From Arthrobacter pascens (GTDB lineage Bacteria > Actinomycetota > Actinomycetes > Actinomycetales > Micrococcaceae), in assembly GCF_030816475.1 (NCBI RefSeq), contig NZ_JAUSXF010000001.1, positions 4,030,001-4,094,000 on the forward strand: DNA of 64,000 nt, read 5' to 3'. Shown piece by piece: positions 45,561 through 54,494 of the stretch. The notes under the pieces were generated by a model. That model was given only the letters and a program-made list of their open reading frames with translations. It was not told the DNA's origin and searched no databases. The first letter of the stretch is position 1, and each line of letters starts with the position of its first letter. The position numbers were made by a program, and so were the translations under genes.

Positions 45561-47378
45561 ATGGCGGAACCCATAGAGGATTACGCACTCCTGTCAGACC
45601 TCGCGACCGGGGCACTGATCTCCCGGCACGGGAGTGTGGATTGGCTCTGCTTCCCCCGCTTTGACTCACCGTCCGTCTTCGGGGCGCTCCTCGGCAACGA
45701 AGACCACGGCCGGTGGCTACTCGCACCAGTCGAACCAGACGCCATGGTGGTACATCGTCAGTACGCGGAGTCGACCTTCGTTTTGGAGACTACCTGGCAA
45801 ACCTCGGGCGGCCGGATTCTTGTGACGGACCTGATGCCGCCCGGACAAGGCCGATCCTCCCTTTTGCGACGTGTGACAGGCCTCAGCGGGACCGTTCCGG
45901 TGCACCAGGAACTGATCATCCGCCCGCAGTATGGGGCACTAACACCGTGGATGAGCCGCATGCGGAAAACCACTGCGCCCGGCAGCGGGGACTCGCTGGT
46001 AGCCATGGCCGGGCCGGATGCCTGGGCCCTTCATAGCCGTCGGTTGCCCGAAGCGCATGGCCGAATGCACCTTGGGAAGTTCTCAGTTTCGCCGGGCGAG
46101 ACCGTCGAGTTCGAGCTGACCTGGTTTCCTTCATACCGCGAGGCCCCGCCCCAGATCGATTTTGACGCAGCTCTCAGGGAGACCGTGAGCTATTGGAACC
46201 GGTGGGCTGGCAACTACCGCCAGGGCGGAATCTACGGGGAGGCGGTCAAACGGTCGCTGCTGGTGCTCCGGGCCCTTACGCACTACGAAACAGGAGGTAT
46301 CGTCGCCGCTCCGACCACCTCCTTGCCGGAGGAATTCGGCGGTTCGCGGAACTGGGACTACCGCTATTGCTGGCTCCGCGATGCCGCGCTGACGCTTGAG
46401 TCAATGCTGACCCATGGTTACGAATTTGAGGCCCTCCAGTGGCGCAACTGGCTGCTTCGAGCGCTGGCCGGCGACCCGGAAGACGTCCAGATCATGTACG
46501 GCGTCGCCGGTGAACGCGACCTGCCGGAGACGGTGCTCACCCACCTTCCCGGCTATCAGGACGCCAGACCTGTCCGGATCGGCAACGCGGCGGTCTCCCA
46601 GTACCAGGCCGACGTCGTGGGCGAAGTGATGGTGGCGCTTGAGCGGCTGCGCCTCGCCGGTGGCAAAGAGGACGCGTTCTCCTGGGCGCTTCAGCGGGCC
46701 CTGCTTGGATTTGTGGAGAAACACTTTGATGACATGGACTTCGGCCTGTGGGAGATGCGGGGCTCAGCACAGTACTTCACGCATTCCAGGGTCATGATGT
46801 GGGCGGCCTTCGATTGCGGCGTCCGGGGCGTCCGGGACCATGGGCTGCCGGGGCCGGCGGAACACTGGGACGAACTGCGGCGGCGCCTGCGGTCCGAAAT
46901 CATGGACAGGGGCTTCAACCAGGAGCTCAACTCCTTCACGCAGACCTACGGCGGCCGCCAGACGGACGCTGCACTGTTGGCCATGCCACAGGTTGGTTTC
47001 CTCGCGTACGACGACCCCTTGATGCTCGGCACCGTGGCACAGCTCGAAAAGGAATTACTCACCGGGCATGGTCTTCTGCTGCGCTACCGCACCGAGACAG
47101 GCGTCGACGGGCTTGAACCGGGGGAGCACCCCTTCCTTGCCTGCTCCTTTTGGCTGGTCGAGCAGTACGCCCGTTCTAACCGGAAGGATGAAGCAAGGGA
47201 GCTCATGGACACACTGGTGGGGTTCTGCAATGAGCTTGGCCTGCTGAGCGAGGAATATGCGACGGAGGAACGGCGGATGGCAGGTAACTTCCCGCAGGCC
47301 TTTTCCCATCTGGCCCTGGTCCGGGCAGCTGACGCCATGCACGGCGTGGAGCGGCTCAGTCTGGCCGTCCCGCACTAG
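45561..47378 (+). CDS. Glycoside hydrolase family 15 protein (trehalase/glucoamylase type)
   Basis: Protein of 605 residues with the GH15 two-part layout: an N-terminal beta-sandwich (IEDYALLSDLATGALISRHG, VDWLCFPRFDSPSVFGALLG) and an (alpha/alpha)6 barrel. The barrel contains PEEFGGSRNWDYRYCWLRDA with catalytic-site residues, GSAQYFTHSRVMMWAAFD, and the C-terminal LGLLSEEYATEERRMAGNFPQAFSH region that carries the catalytic base. In actinobacteria, members of this group hydrolyse trehalose (mycobacterial type) or glucan ends. There is no signal peptide, so it is cytoplasmic. AGGAG precedes the ATG at 45561. The LacI-type operators upstream suggest sugar-responsive control. Confidence 0.88.
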   Translation: MAEPIEDYALLSDLATGALISRHGSVDWLCFPRFDSPSVFGALLGNEDHGRWLLAPVEPDAMVVHRQYAESTFVLETTWQTSGGRILVTDLMPPGQGRSSLLRRVTGLSGTVPVHQELIIRPQYGALTPWMSRMRKTTAPGSGDSLVAMAGPDAWALHSRRLPEAHGRMHLGKFSVSPGETVEFELTWFPSYREAPPQIDFDAALRETVSYWNRWAGNYRQGGIYGEAVKRSLLVLRALTHYETGGIVAAPTTSLPEEFGGSRNWDYRYCWLRDAALTLESMLTHGYEFEALQWRNWLLRALAGDPEDVQIMYGVAGERDLPETVLTHLPGYQDARPVRIGNAAVSQYQADVVGEVMVALERLRLAGGKEDAFSWALQRALLGFVEKHFDDMDFGLWEMRGSAQYFTHSRVMMWAAFDCGVRGVRDHGLPGPAEHWDELRRRLRSEIMDRGFNQELNSFTQTYGGRQTDAALLAMPQVGFLAYDDPLMLGTVAQLEKELLTGHGLLLRYRTETGVDGLEPGEHPFLACSFWLVEQYARSNRKDEARELMDTLVGFCNELGLLSEEYATEERRMAGNFPQAFSHLALVRAADAMHGVERLSLAVPH

Positions 47379-47467
47379 TCAGCCAACTACTAGTCAGCCA
47401 AAAGTAGTCCGCAAAAACGTCAACGCGATGAGCCCGCAGCACGTGACACCATTCAGGAACGAGGAAT

Positions 47468-48397
47468 TCACGAATTCAGGGGCACGTTGTCTATCAGCCG
47501 GACCGGGCCTACCTTGGCCGCAATGATTGCCAGGCCCTCGCCGCGGAACGGGGTCTCCTTACAGTTTTCGGCCAGTGGCTCGAGCGTGCGCGGATCCACG
47601 ACGTCGAAGTAGTCCACCTCGACCAGCGGCTGTGACGCCACCAGTTCCTCGGCCGACTCGAGGTCCAGCGGCTCGTGGGCATTGGCACGCTCCTCGAGAA
47701 GACTGAGCGCGCGGGACAGCACCAGCGCCGCTTCGGACTGCTCCTGAGTGAGGAACCGGTTGCGACTGGACAATGCCAGGCCCTCGCTGGAGCGGACTGT
47801 TGGTACGGCAACGATCTCCACCGGAAAGTTCAGGTCGGCCACCATGCGACGAACCAGCGCCAACTGCTGGGCATCCTTCTGGCCGAAATAGGCCCGGTAA
47901 GCCGGCAGGCCACCGGCGCTGCCCGAAACAAACGCACCGCCGGCCTGCAACCCTGCCCCCGGCATGCCGAAGTGCAGCAGTTTGGCCACGACCGTGAGGG
48001 CGCCATCGAAGTGCCCGGGCCGCGATGCACCCTCCCACTTCTCCCCCAGCCGTCCCGCAGTCACTCGGACCATCGGCTCCCCGCCGGGATAGACCTCCTC
48101 CACCGAGGGGGCAAACGCCAGGTCCACCCCCTGCTCCTCCAGCAGGGCCAGGTCGGCGTCGAGGGTGCGGGGGTAGCGGTCAAGATCCACCGCATCACCG
48201 AATTGAAGCGGATTAACAAAGATGGACGCAACCACCACATCATTCTGTTCGGCGGCGGTGCGCGCCAGCTGCGCGTGGCCTTCGTGAAGTGCACCCATGG
48301 TCGGAACCAGACCCTGCGACACACCCTGCTTCTGCGTCAGCAGGCGCGCGCTCTCTGCCCGCAGTTCCGTCGCCGTGGTCACCAGTTTGATGGGCAT
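47468..48397 (-). CDS. panC: Pantothenate synthetase (pantoate--beta-alanine ligase)
   Basis: Joins pantoate and beta-alanine with ATP. The protein of 309 residues has the HIGH-like [45 protein letters not shown], and the KMSKS-like region at [15 protein letters not shown] short Gly/Ala-rich insertion (about residues 150-165) precedes the FGQKD motif. It lies two bases after the DUF2520 Rossmann gene. panD and coaX, which follow panC in M. tuberculosis, are absent. Confidence 0.96.
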   Translation of the reverse strand: MPIKLVTTATELRAESARLLTQKQGVSQGLVPTMGALHEGHAQLARTAAEQNDVVVASIFVNPLQFGDAVDLDRYPRTLDADLALLEEQGVDLAFAPSVEEVYPGGEPMVRVTAGRLGEKWEGASRPGHFDGALTVVAKLLHFGMPGAGLQAGGAFVSGSAGGLPAYRAYFGQKDAQQLALVRRMVADLNFPVEIVAVPTVRSSEGLALSSRNRFLTQEQSEAALVLSRALSLLEERANAHEPLDLESAEELVASQPLVEVDYFDVVDPRTLEPLAENCKETPFRGEGLAIIAAKVGPVRLIDNVPLNS

Positions 48398-48399
48398 CT

Positions 48400-49386
48400 T
48401 TAGTGTCCTTCCGGGGCCTGCGGCCCGCCGTCATGTTGGACGTCCTGCTCGACGCCGTCTCCGCCGTCCTGTTCAGCGTCCTGTCCGCCGACATGGTTTC
48501 CGTCCGGCTCCAAGGCCTCGCGGACGGCCTCGAGCTGGCCCGGTTTCAACAGGCCGCGGCCTTCTGCCCGCCGGGCCGTGGCCCGGGCCATCGCGAGATA
48601 CGCCTCGAGCACGTCTCCCTGGGAACCGGCATCGTACTCACGCAAGGCCTCGGCATGGGCCGCCACCGTTCCCACATCCCCGCGGGCCACCGGCCCGGTC
48701 AGCGCCGATTCGCCGGAGGCAAGCGCGTTCTCCAGTGTTGCGCGCAGCAACGGCCCCAGCATCCGTTCCGGTGATTCAACGCCTACATCCCGCAACAGCT
48801 GGGAGGCCTGCGCCACCAGGGTGACCAGGTGGTTGGATCCGTGGGCCAGGGCCGCGTGGTAGAGTGTCCGGTCGCCCTCGGCGATGGCGACGGGCTCGCC
48901 CCCCATCTCCACGACCAGCGCCTGGGCGATAGGCAGCATCGCAGCATCGGCCGTGACCCCGAAGGTACAGTCCAGCAGCCGGGTGAGGTCCAGGCTCATG
49001 CCGGTGAAGGTCATGGCCGGGTGCAGCGCCAGGGGCACGGATCCGGCCGCCCGGACCGGGTACAGGACGCCTACACCGAACCTCCCCGACGTGTGGGCCA
49101 CGAGCTGTCCCGGCTGCCAGGCCCCAAGTTTTGCCAGGCCCTGCACCAGTCCGGCGAGGGCGTCGTCCGGAACCGCCAGGAGCACCAGTTCCGAGCGCTC
49201 CACGATGTCCTGGACCTCCATGACGGGCACACCGGGAAGCAGGGCTTCGGCCCGCTCGCGGCTGGATTCGGACAGGGCGGAAACCCCGACGACGGCGTGC
49301 TCCGCGGCTCGTAATGCCGCGCCCAGGACGGCGCCCACTTTGCCGGCGCCAATGATTCCGACGCCGAGGCGTCCGGGCTTAGCCAT
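48400..49386 (-). CDS. Rossmann-fold DUF2520 protein (Rv3603c-like)
   Basis: Protein of about 328 residues. An N-terminal NAD(P)-binding fold ([19 protein letters not shown]) and [11 protein letters not shown] precede a C-terminal all-helical DUF2520 domain resembling 6-phosphogluconate/ketopantoate reductase C-termini ([27 protein letters not shown]). The tail is acidic, Gly/Asp/Gln-rich ([17 protein letters not shown]). It corresponds in place to Rv3603c of M. tuberculosis, next to panC. The function has not been established; a reductase role near pantothenate synthesis is a guess from fold and position. The ATG at 49386 overlaps the PH-domain gene end. Confidence 0.82.
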   Translation of the reverse strand: MAKPGRLGVGIIGAGKVGAVLGAALRAAEHAVVGVSALSESSRERAEALLPGVPVMEVQDIVERSELVLLAVPDDALAGLVQGLAKLGAWQPGQLVAHTSGRFGVGVLYPVRAAGSVPLALHPAMTFTGMSLDLTRLLDCTFGVTADAAMLPIAQALVVEMGGEPVAIAEGDRTLYHAALAHGSNHLVTLVAQASQLLRDVGVESPERMLGPLLRATLENALASGESALTGPVARGDVGTVAAHAEALREYDAGSQGDVLEAYLAMARATARRAEGRGLLKPGQLEAVREALEPDGNHVGGQDAEQDGGDGVEQDVQHDGGPQAPEGH

Positions 49387-50947
49387 CCTGCTGGCCTTCC
49401 TGAACTGGAGTAGTAGTCGGGATGGTCTCCCTGGGCCGCTCCACCTGGCCGGGGTCCAGCTGTGCCAGCCACTGTTCGCTGGTCTGCCGCTTTCGGGCCA
49501 GGCGTGCACGGGCCGACTGTTCGTCAAACAAAGCCCTGGCTTCGTCCAGGTCCGCCTGGATCAGCCGGGGCTGGACCGGACCGGCAGTGGTGTGGAGCAC
49601 AAGGTCCACCAGCCGGAACCGCCGCGCCAGCGGCCCCTGGTGCAGGGCGATGGATTGAGTCCGCTGATGCGGCACCATCACCAGTTGACGCCACCAGCGG
49701 CCCGAGCGGATCAGCAGCGCCGTGTCAGTGGCGGCGAACCCGTTACGCCGCCACCCCAGCGGGGCCAGCAGCCTCCCGCGGCGGGGCGTGGTGACAAAGC
49801 CGCCGTCGGAATCCAAGCCGGCCAACCCGGCCGCAAAAACCTTTCCGGGCTCCCGGGTTCCGGGGTCAGGCAGTACCAGCGAAAGCATCGTCATCACGTC
49901 CGGCAGTTTACCCACAGGCAGCAGCGTGGTGCGGGAAGCCGCCTCACCGTTGTTTCCAGCAGCCCCGTAGCCGGCCACGTTCACTTGGATCCGGTACCAG
50001 CCAAAAATCCGCCACAGCGGCGGCTGCACCACTTTCAGCGCCTGGATGCGGCCTGGCGGCAGTGTCTGGGCCTGGGTATCCAGGAGTCCATAGCGCAGCC
50101 GGATCCCGTCAGGCGAAATAGCCGCTGTGAAGTTGTAGCCCTTGTTGAAGGACTGCCAGTAGCTGGCGGCAAGGCCCAGCACAGCCGGAATCAGGTAGAA
50201 ATAGAAGCTGCGGTTCTCGGTCACGGCGGACAGGACCACCGACGCAATACCGCCCAGCACTACTAAGAAGCTCTGCTCGCTGAGCAGCAACGAGCCGAAA
50301 AGGCGCGACGGCGGCACGGAAAGCACTGCGTATTCCGGCGCTTCGGGTGCTGCCCCCTCGGGACGGCCTGAGCTTTGCACCACTCCGGCAGCCCGGGCCA
50401 GGATGGTTGCCCGAAGCTGCCGGGCATCGTCCATCCGAAGGTAGGCAAGCCGGACGGCAGATTCGCCCGCGTCCGCCACTTCGAACTTGAGCTCGGCCAG
50501 GCCAAAGATCCTGGCCAGCAGGGGCTGCACGATGTCGATAGCTTGGACCCTGTCCAGCCGGGCCTGGCGCTGCTGCCGGAACACGAAGCCTGTGTTGACC
50601 CGGACGTAGCCTTCGGAAACCTGGTACTTGGTGAAGTACCAGGTCAGGATGAAACCGAGCACCGCGATCAGAAGCACTATTGCGCCGCCGGCAATGAGCC
50701 ATGGCACACGGCCGGCGAAGCCGTTTTCCAGGACTGGCCTGCCCTGGAGCATCCGTTCGAAGATGTCCCGCCCGAAGAAGTAGCCGATGGCGGCTAGCGC
50801 CACCCAGCCGCGCACAAACGGTGACGCGGGATGCACGCGCAACCACTCGCCGTCTGGCGCTTCCGGCGAGGCCGGGGGTGAAACTGGGGGTCCTGGTTGC
50901 GATGCCGGCAGTCGTGCCCGATCCGAAGGAGTGCCCTCGGCTGTCAC
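49379..50947 (-). CDS. Bacterial PH-domain membrane protein (YdbT-like, two PH domains)
   Basis: Protein of 522 residues with two membrane pairs (VRGWVALAAIGYFFG, LIAGGAIVLLIAVLGFILTW and SFYFYLIPAVLGLAASYW). Each pair is followed by a bacterial PH (bPH2/DUF304) beta domain (VSEGYVRVNTGFVFRQQRQ with RLDRVQAIDIVQPLLARIFG; then RLRYGLLDTQAQTLPPGRIQALKV). A third degenerate repeat lies at the end (TQSIALHQGPLARRFRLVDL). These match the YdbT family. Molecular role is unknown; YdbS/YdbT have been linked to resistance to antimicrobial peptides in Bacillus. It overlaps its single-PH partner by four bases. Confidence 0.8.
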   Translation of the reverse strand: MTAEGTPSDRARLPASQPGPPVSPPASPEAPDGEWLRVHPASPFVRGWVALAAIGYFFGRDIFERMLQGRPVLENGFAGRVPWLIAGGAIVLLIAVLGFILTWYFTKYQVSEGYVRVNTGFVFRQQRQARLDRVQAIDIVQPLLARIFGLAELKFEVADAGESAVRLAYLRMDDARQLRATILARAAGVVQSSGRPEGAAPEAPEYAVLSVPPSRLFGSLLLSEQSFLVVLGGIASVVLSAVTENRSFYFYLIPAVLGLAASYWQSFNKGYNFTAAISPDGIRLRYGLLDTQAQTLPPGRIQALKVVQPPLWRIFGWYRIQVNVAGYGAAGNNGEAASRTTLLPVGKLPDVMTMLSLVLPDPGTREPGKVFAAGLAGLDSDGGFVTTPRRGRLLAPLGWRRNGFAATDTALLIRSGRWWRQLVMVPHQRTQSIALHQGPLARRFRLVDLVLHTTAGPVQPRLIQADLDEARALFDEQSARARLARKRQTSEQWLAQLDPGQVERPRETIPTTTPVQEGQQDG

Positions 50948-51456
50948 AGTCCTGCCAGCCTGGCTTCACCGCGGGCTGAGAGCTGCTCACGCAGGCGCGC
51001 CCCCTCCGCGGCGGGCAGGCCGGGGATCAGTGCGTTCGTTCCGGGCGAAGCGGTGTGCAGCTTGAGGGTGCATAGGCCCAGGGCGCGTTCCACTGGCCCC
51101 ACCGCTATGTCCACGTACTGCATCCGGCCGTAGGGAACGGCCATGGTGCGCTGGAAGAAGATGCCGGTGCGGATCAGCAGGTCATCGTCGCGCTCGGCAT
51201 AGCCGATGGCGCGCACCTGCCTCGGGATCAGCAGGAGGCGCCAGATGGCCAGGGCCAGCATCACCGCGGGGACTGTGACCGCCAGCCACAGCGGCGGCCA
51301 CACCCACCAGCCGGCAAGAACCAGGATGAGCGGCAGGCTGAGGACCAGCACGGCCACCAGGTTACCCAGCGCCCACTCCACAAGGCCCACCGTGACGTAC
51401 TTGGGCGAGACACGCTGCCAGGTGATGCCTGGCGGATCAATCGCCTCGGTAGGCAT
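50944..51456 (-). CDS. Bacterial PH-domain membrane protein (YdbS-like)
   Basis: Protein of about 170 residues. Two helices (LGNLVAVLVLSLPLILVLAG and LWLAVTVPAVMLALAIW) are followed by one bPH2 domain containing IGYAERDDDLLIRTGIFFQR and VPYGRMQYVDIAVGPVERAL. It matches YdbS, the usual partner of YdbT, and the two genes overlap by four bases. The ATG at 51456 is preferred to the longer open frame because the latter overlaps DUF3180 deeply. Confidence 0.82.
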   Translation of the reverse strand: MPTEAIDPPGITWQRVSPKYVTVGLVEWALGNLVAVLVLSLPLILVLAGWWVWPPLWLAVTVPAVMLALAIWRLLLIPRQVRAIGYAERDDDLLIRTGIFFQRTMAVPYGRMQYVDIAVGPVERALGLCTLKLHTASPGTNALIPGLPAAEGARLREQLSARGEARLAGL

Positions 51457-51982
51457 ATTCGCCTTCCCCTGCGGCTTCGCCCCGTGCACCCCGGCCGGGC
51501 TGACCCTCGCCGGGCGGAGTTTCGCCGTCCTCCGGGGGAATCTTGCAGAAGCGCTCCACCAGCAGACCGACCACGATCATGGCCAGGCCGCCGCTGGCCA
51601 TCGCCAGGGCCAGTAACGTGATCCCCTGGTCGCTGCGCAGGCTCCAGACCCGCAACTGGTCCAGGAAGATGCCGGTGTGCCAGCCCAGCAGGACGGTTCC
51701 GGCATAGGCGCACGCCTGGGCCAGCACGAGCGTCCGTGCCGCCAGGATGGGGTCGAGGGCTGTTTTCTTCTTGCTGCTGTCGCGGTTGCTGTTGCGCCAC
51801 CTCAGGACCCTGATGCCAAGGACCAGTGTGATGGCCACGATGACGGCCATGGTGGCCAACGCCGTGGCAGGCAGGACCGGTGTGGCCATGCTGAACCGGT
51901 TGGTAATGGCGGTCGCGGCCCAGCCGGCGACGGCCAGTACGAGGCCGATGAGCATGAGCCTCAGCGGATTGATCGGCTTCAT
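51437..51982 (-). CDS. DUF3180 membrane protein
   Basis: Protein of 181 residues with four hydrophobic segments (LRLMLIGLVLAVAGWAATAI, LATMAVIVAITLVLGIRVL, LVLAQACAYAGTVLLGW, LLALAMASGGLAMIVVGLLV) and an acidic Gly/Glu-rich tail. This is the actinobacterial DUF3180 family, whose genes follow folK in many genomes including M. tuberculosis. Function unknown. It overlaps the YdbS-like gene by 20 bases and is separated from folK by three. Confidence 0.85.
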   Translation of the reverse strand: MKPINPLRLMLIGLVLAVAGWAATAITNRFSMATPVLPATALATMAVIVAITLVLGIRVLRWRNSNRDSSKKKTALDPILAARTLVLAQACAYAGTVLLGWHTGIFLDQLRVWSLRSDQGITLLALAMASGGLAMIVVGLLVERFCKIPPEDGETPPGEGQPGRGARGEAAGEGEYAYRGD

Positions 51983-51985
51983 AAG

Positions 51986-52525
51986 CTACTCAACCGCCCC
52001 GGCAGTCGGGACGCCGTCAAAGTCACCAAAACCATCGAACGGCGCTAGGTCACCAAAATCGGCGGCGCGGGTGGCAAGGGAGCTGATGCGTTCCCCGTTC
52101 AGCGTGGCCGCGGGCTCGATCAGGGACCACGGATACAGCACGAAAGCACGGGTGGCGGCGCGTGGATGGGGCAGAGTCAGCACCGGGTCATCGCTGACGA
52201 GGTCGCCGTAGACGATGATGTCGACGTCGAGCGTCCGCGGCCCCCAGCGGACATCGCGGACACGGTGATGCTTGTTTTCCACGGACTGGCAGTGCTCCAG
52301 CAGCTTCAGCGGGGGCAGCGACGTTTCCACGGTCACGACCATGTTCAGGAAGTCGGGCTGGCCGGCGGGGCCGCCCACAGCCTTGGTCTGCACCACGGGG
52401 GAAACGGCCAGCAGCCGGACCTCCGGCGGATCCACGAGGTCCGCAACGGCCTCGGACAGTGTGTCGTTGCGTTCGCCCAGATTGCTGCCGAGAGCCAGCA
52501 CAGCCCTGGTGTAGCCCGTGGTCAT
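51986..52525 (-). CDS. folK: 2-amino-4-hydroxy-6-hydroxymethyldihydropteridine diphosphokinase
   Basis: Transfers pyrophosphate from ATP to hydroxymethyldihydropterin in folate synthesis. The protein of 179 residues has VLALGSNLGERNDTL at the N-terminus and the signature RWGPRTLDVDIIVYGD carrying the Mg-binding aspartates, then LTLPHPRAATRAFVLYP. It overlaps folB by four bases. Confidence 0.95.
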   Translation of the reverse strand: MTTGYTRAVLALGSNLGERNDTLSEAVADLVDPPEVRLLAVSPVVQTKAVGGPAGQPDFLNMVVTVETSLPPLKLLEHCQSVENKHHRVRDVRWGPRTLDVDIIVYGDLVSDDPVLTLPHPRAATRAFVLYPWSLIEPAATLNGERISSLATRAADFGDLAPFDGFGDFDGVPTAGAVE

Positions 52526-52896
52526 ACTCCCTGCCCGTCCTTCCGGGCGCGATGCACGCTGACGGCCACGTCACCGAACGGCACTTCGATCGGCGCCTTG
52601 GGCTTGTGAACGGTGACGTCTACAGCCTGGATCCGGAATGTGCTGAGCAGGTCGTCGGCGATTCGAACGGCAAGCCCCTCGATCAGGTTCAGCGGAGGGC
52701 CCGTGATCCAGTCCTTGATACGCTCCGCCACCTCGCCGTAGTGCGCCGTGTCCCGGACGTCGTCGGATTCCGCCGCCTTGGCGAAGTCCAGGTGCAGCTC
52801 GGCGTCCACAATAAATGGCTGGCCTTCACGGCGCTCAAAATCGAACACGCCGTGATGGCCGACGGCGGTGACGCCGCTCAGCGTGATCCTGTCCAT
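52522..52896 (-). CDS. folB: Dihydroneopterin aldolase
   Basis: Cleaves dihydroneopterin to hydroxymethyldihydropterin. The protein of 124 residues begins MDRITLSGVTAVGHHGVFDF with the family's GxHGV motif. It continues with EGQPFIVDAELHLDF, HYGEVAERI and LIEGLAVRIAD, containing the catalytic-region residues, and VTVHKPKAPI. The open frame runs 60 codons further upstream into folP, but the ATG at 52896 gives the normal length. Confidence 0.95.
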   Translation of the reverse strand: MDRITLSGVTAVGHHGVFDFERREGQPFIVDAELHLDFAKAAESDDVRDTAHYGEVAERIKDWITGPPLNLIEGLAVRIADDLLSTFRIQAVDVTVHKPKAPIEVPFGDVAVSVHRARKDGQGV

Positions 52897-52909
52897 GGGT
52901 CCCCCGGCC

Positions 52910-53830
52910 CTAGTGGGAAATGCGTACGGCCGCGATGCGCGAGGCGACCTTGACGGCGTCAAGGTTGGGGCCGACGTCGTGGACGCGGACGGCCCAGGCG
53001 CCGCGGAAAGCGCTGATGGCAGTGATCGCCGCGGTTGCGGCGTCCCGCTCCTCCGGTACGGCAGACTTGCCGGCAACCGTGAGCAGCGTGCCCAGGAAGC
53101 GTTTGCGTGACGCGCCCACCAGGACCTTGTGCCCCAGGCTGTCCAACTTCTCCAGGCCCTGCAGCAGCTCCCAGTTCTGGTCGTCGTTCTTGGCGAAGCC
53201 CAGGCCGGGGTCCACGATGATCTGCTCGCGGTTCACCCCGGCGGCGTAGAGCTTGTCCCGGACGCCGGCGAGTTCGGCCACCACCTCAGCGGCAACATCC
53301 TGGTATTCGGCAAGCGAATTCATGGTGCGGGCATCCCCCCGCCGGTGCGTGAGGATGTAGGGCACCCCGGACGTCGCGACGAGCTCGGCCATCTCCGGCT
53401 CGATGCTGATGCCCGAGACGTCATTGATGATGGCGGCGCCGGCGTGCAGAGCGGCGGAAGCCGTAGAGGCATGCGTGGTGTCAATGCTGACCAGGGCGCC
53501 TGCCTTCACCAGCGCCTCGATGACGGGCAGTACCCGGCGCTGCTCTTCCTCGGGGCTGACATCCTCCGCACCGGGACGTGTCGATTCGCCCCCGACATCG
53601 ATGATGTCGGCTCCCGCATAGAACATCCGCAGCCCGGCCGCGATGGCCGTGTCCGCGGTTGGGTGCTTGCCGCCGTCGCTGAAGGAATCCGGTGTGACGT
53701 TCAGGATGCCCATCACCAAAGTGCGGTCCGTGGGCAGGTCTTCGAACTTTGCGGCCGGCCGCGGTTTACGCAGGATGGGCAGCGGGGACGTTGCGGGCCC
53801 GGTTCCCGGGGCTGCAGCTAATGAGTCCAT
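52910..53830 (-). CDS. folP: Dihydropteroate synthase
   Basis: Condenses hydroxymethyldihydropterin pyrophosphate with p-aminobenzoate; the sulfonamide target. The TIM barrel of 306 residues shows MGILNVTPDSFSDGGKH, ADIIDVGGESTRPGA, VSIDTTHASTA, IINDVSGI, IIVDPGLGFAKND and VLVGASRKRFLG. It lies 13 bases upstream of folB and about ten bases downstream of folE. Confidence 0.96.
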   Translation of the reverse strand: MDSLAAAPGTGPATSPLPILRKPRPAAKFEDLPTDRTLVMGILNVTPDSFSDGGKHPTADTAIAAGLRMFYAGADIIDVGGESTRPGAEDVSPEEEQRRVLPVIEALVKAGALVSIDTTHASTASAALHAGAAIINDVSGISIEPEMAELVATSGVPYILTHRRGDARTMNSLAEYQDVAAEVVAELAGVRDKLYAAGVNREQIIVDPGLGFAKNDDQNWELLQGLEKLDSLGHKVLVGASRKRFLGTLLTVAGKSAVPEERDAATAAITAISAFRGAWAVRVHDVGPNLDAVKVASRIAAVRISH

Positions 53831-53840
53831 GGTCTGATAA

Positions 53841-54485
53841 TTACCTTCCGATGATGAGGCTCATGGCTTCGGCGCGGGTGGCCGGGTCATGAAGTTGCCC
53901 GCGTACCGCGCTGGTAACGGTCTTAGCTCCGGGCTTGCGGACACCGCGCATGGACATGCACATGTGTTCGCATTCGACGACGACAATCGCGCCGCGGGGC
54001 TTGAGGTGCTTGACCAGCGCTTCGACGATCTCCGTAGTGAGCCGTTCCTGCACCTGGGGGCGCCGGGCGTAGATGTCCACAAGGCGTGCCAGCTTGCTGA
54101 GCCCGGTCACTTTACCGTCATGTGAGGGGATGTAGCCCACGTGGGCAACCCCGTGGAACGGCACCAGGTGGTGCTCGCAGGTGGAATAGAAGGGGATGTC
54201 CTTGACCAGGACCAGTTCCTCGTGGTCAAGGTCGAACGTGGTGGACAGGACATCCGCCGGGTCGTGATGCAGCCCGGCGAACACCTCGGCGTAAGCCTTG
54301 GCCACCCGGCGCGGCGTCTCCTGGAGGCCGCCGCGGTCCGGGTCCTCGCCGATGGCGAGCAGGATCTCGCGCACCGCTGCCTCGATCCGGGGACGGTCCA
54401 CTTTCGGGTGTTTCTTGGCGTGGGATCCGTCCTCCGCCGATGATCCGGCGTAGGAGGGAGCGTCGTCGTCGTCGAAGTGAGTCAC
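53841..54485 (-). CDS. folE: GTP cyclohydrolase I
   Basis: First step of pterin synthesis, GTP to dihydroneopterin triphosphate. The protein of 214 residues has [18 protein letters not shown], the zinc-site cysteine and histidines in [38 protein letters not shown], and the second cysteine region [14 protein letters not shown]. The first 30 residues are a charged extension. It follows ftsH closely (nine bases). Confidence 0.96.
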   Translation of the reverse strand: MTHFDDDDAPSYAGSSAEDGSHAKKHPKVDRPRIEAAVREILLAIGEDPDRGGLQETPRRVAKAYAEVFAGLHHDPADVLSTTFDLDHEELVLVKDIPFYSTCEHHLVPFHGVAHVGYIPSHDGKVTGLSKLARLVDIYARRPQVQERLTTEIVEALVKHLKPRGAIVVVECEHMCMSMRGVRKPGAKTVTSAVRGQLHDPATRAEAMSLIIGR

Positions 54486-54494
54486 AGAAGAAGC

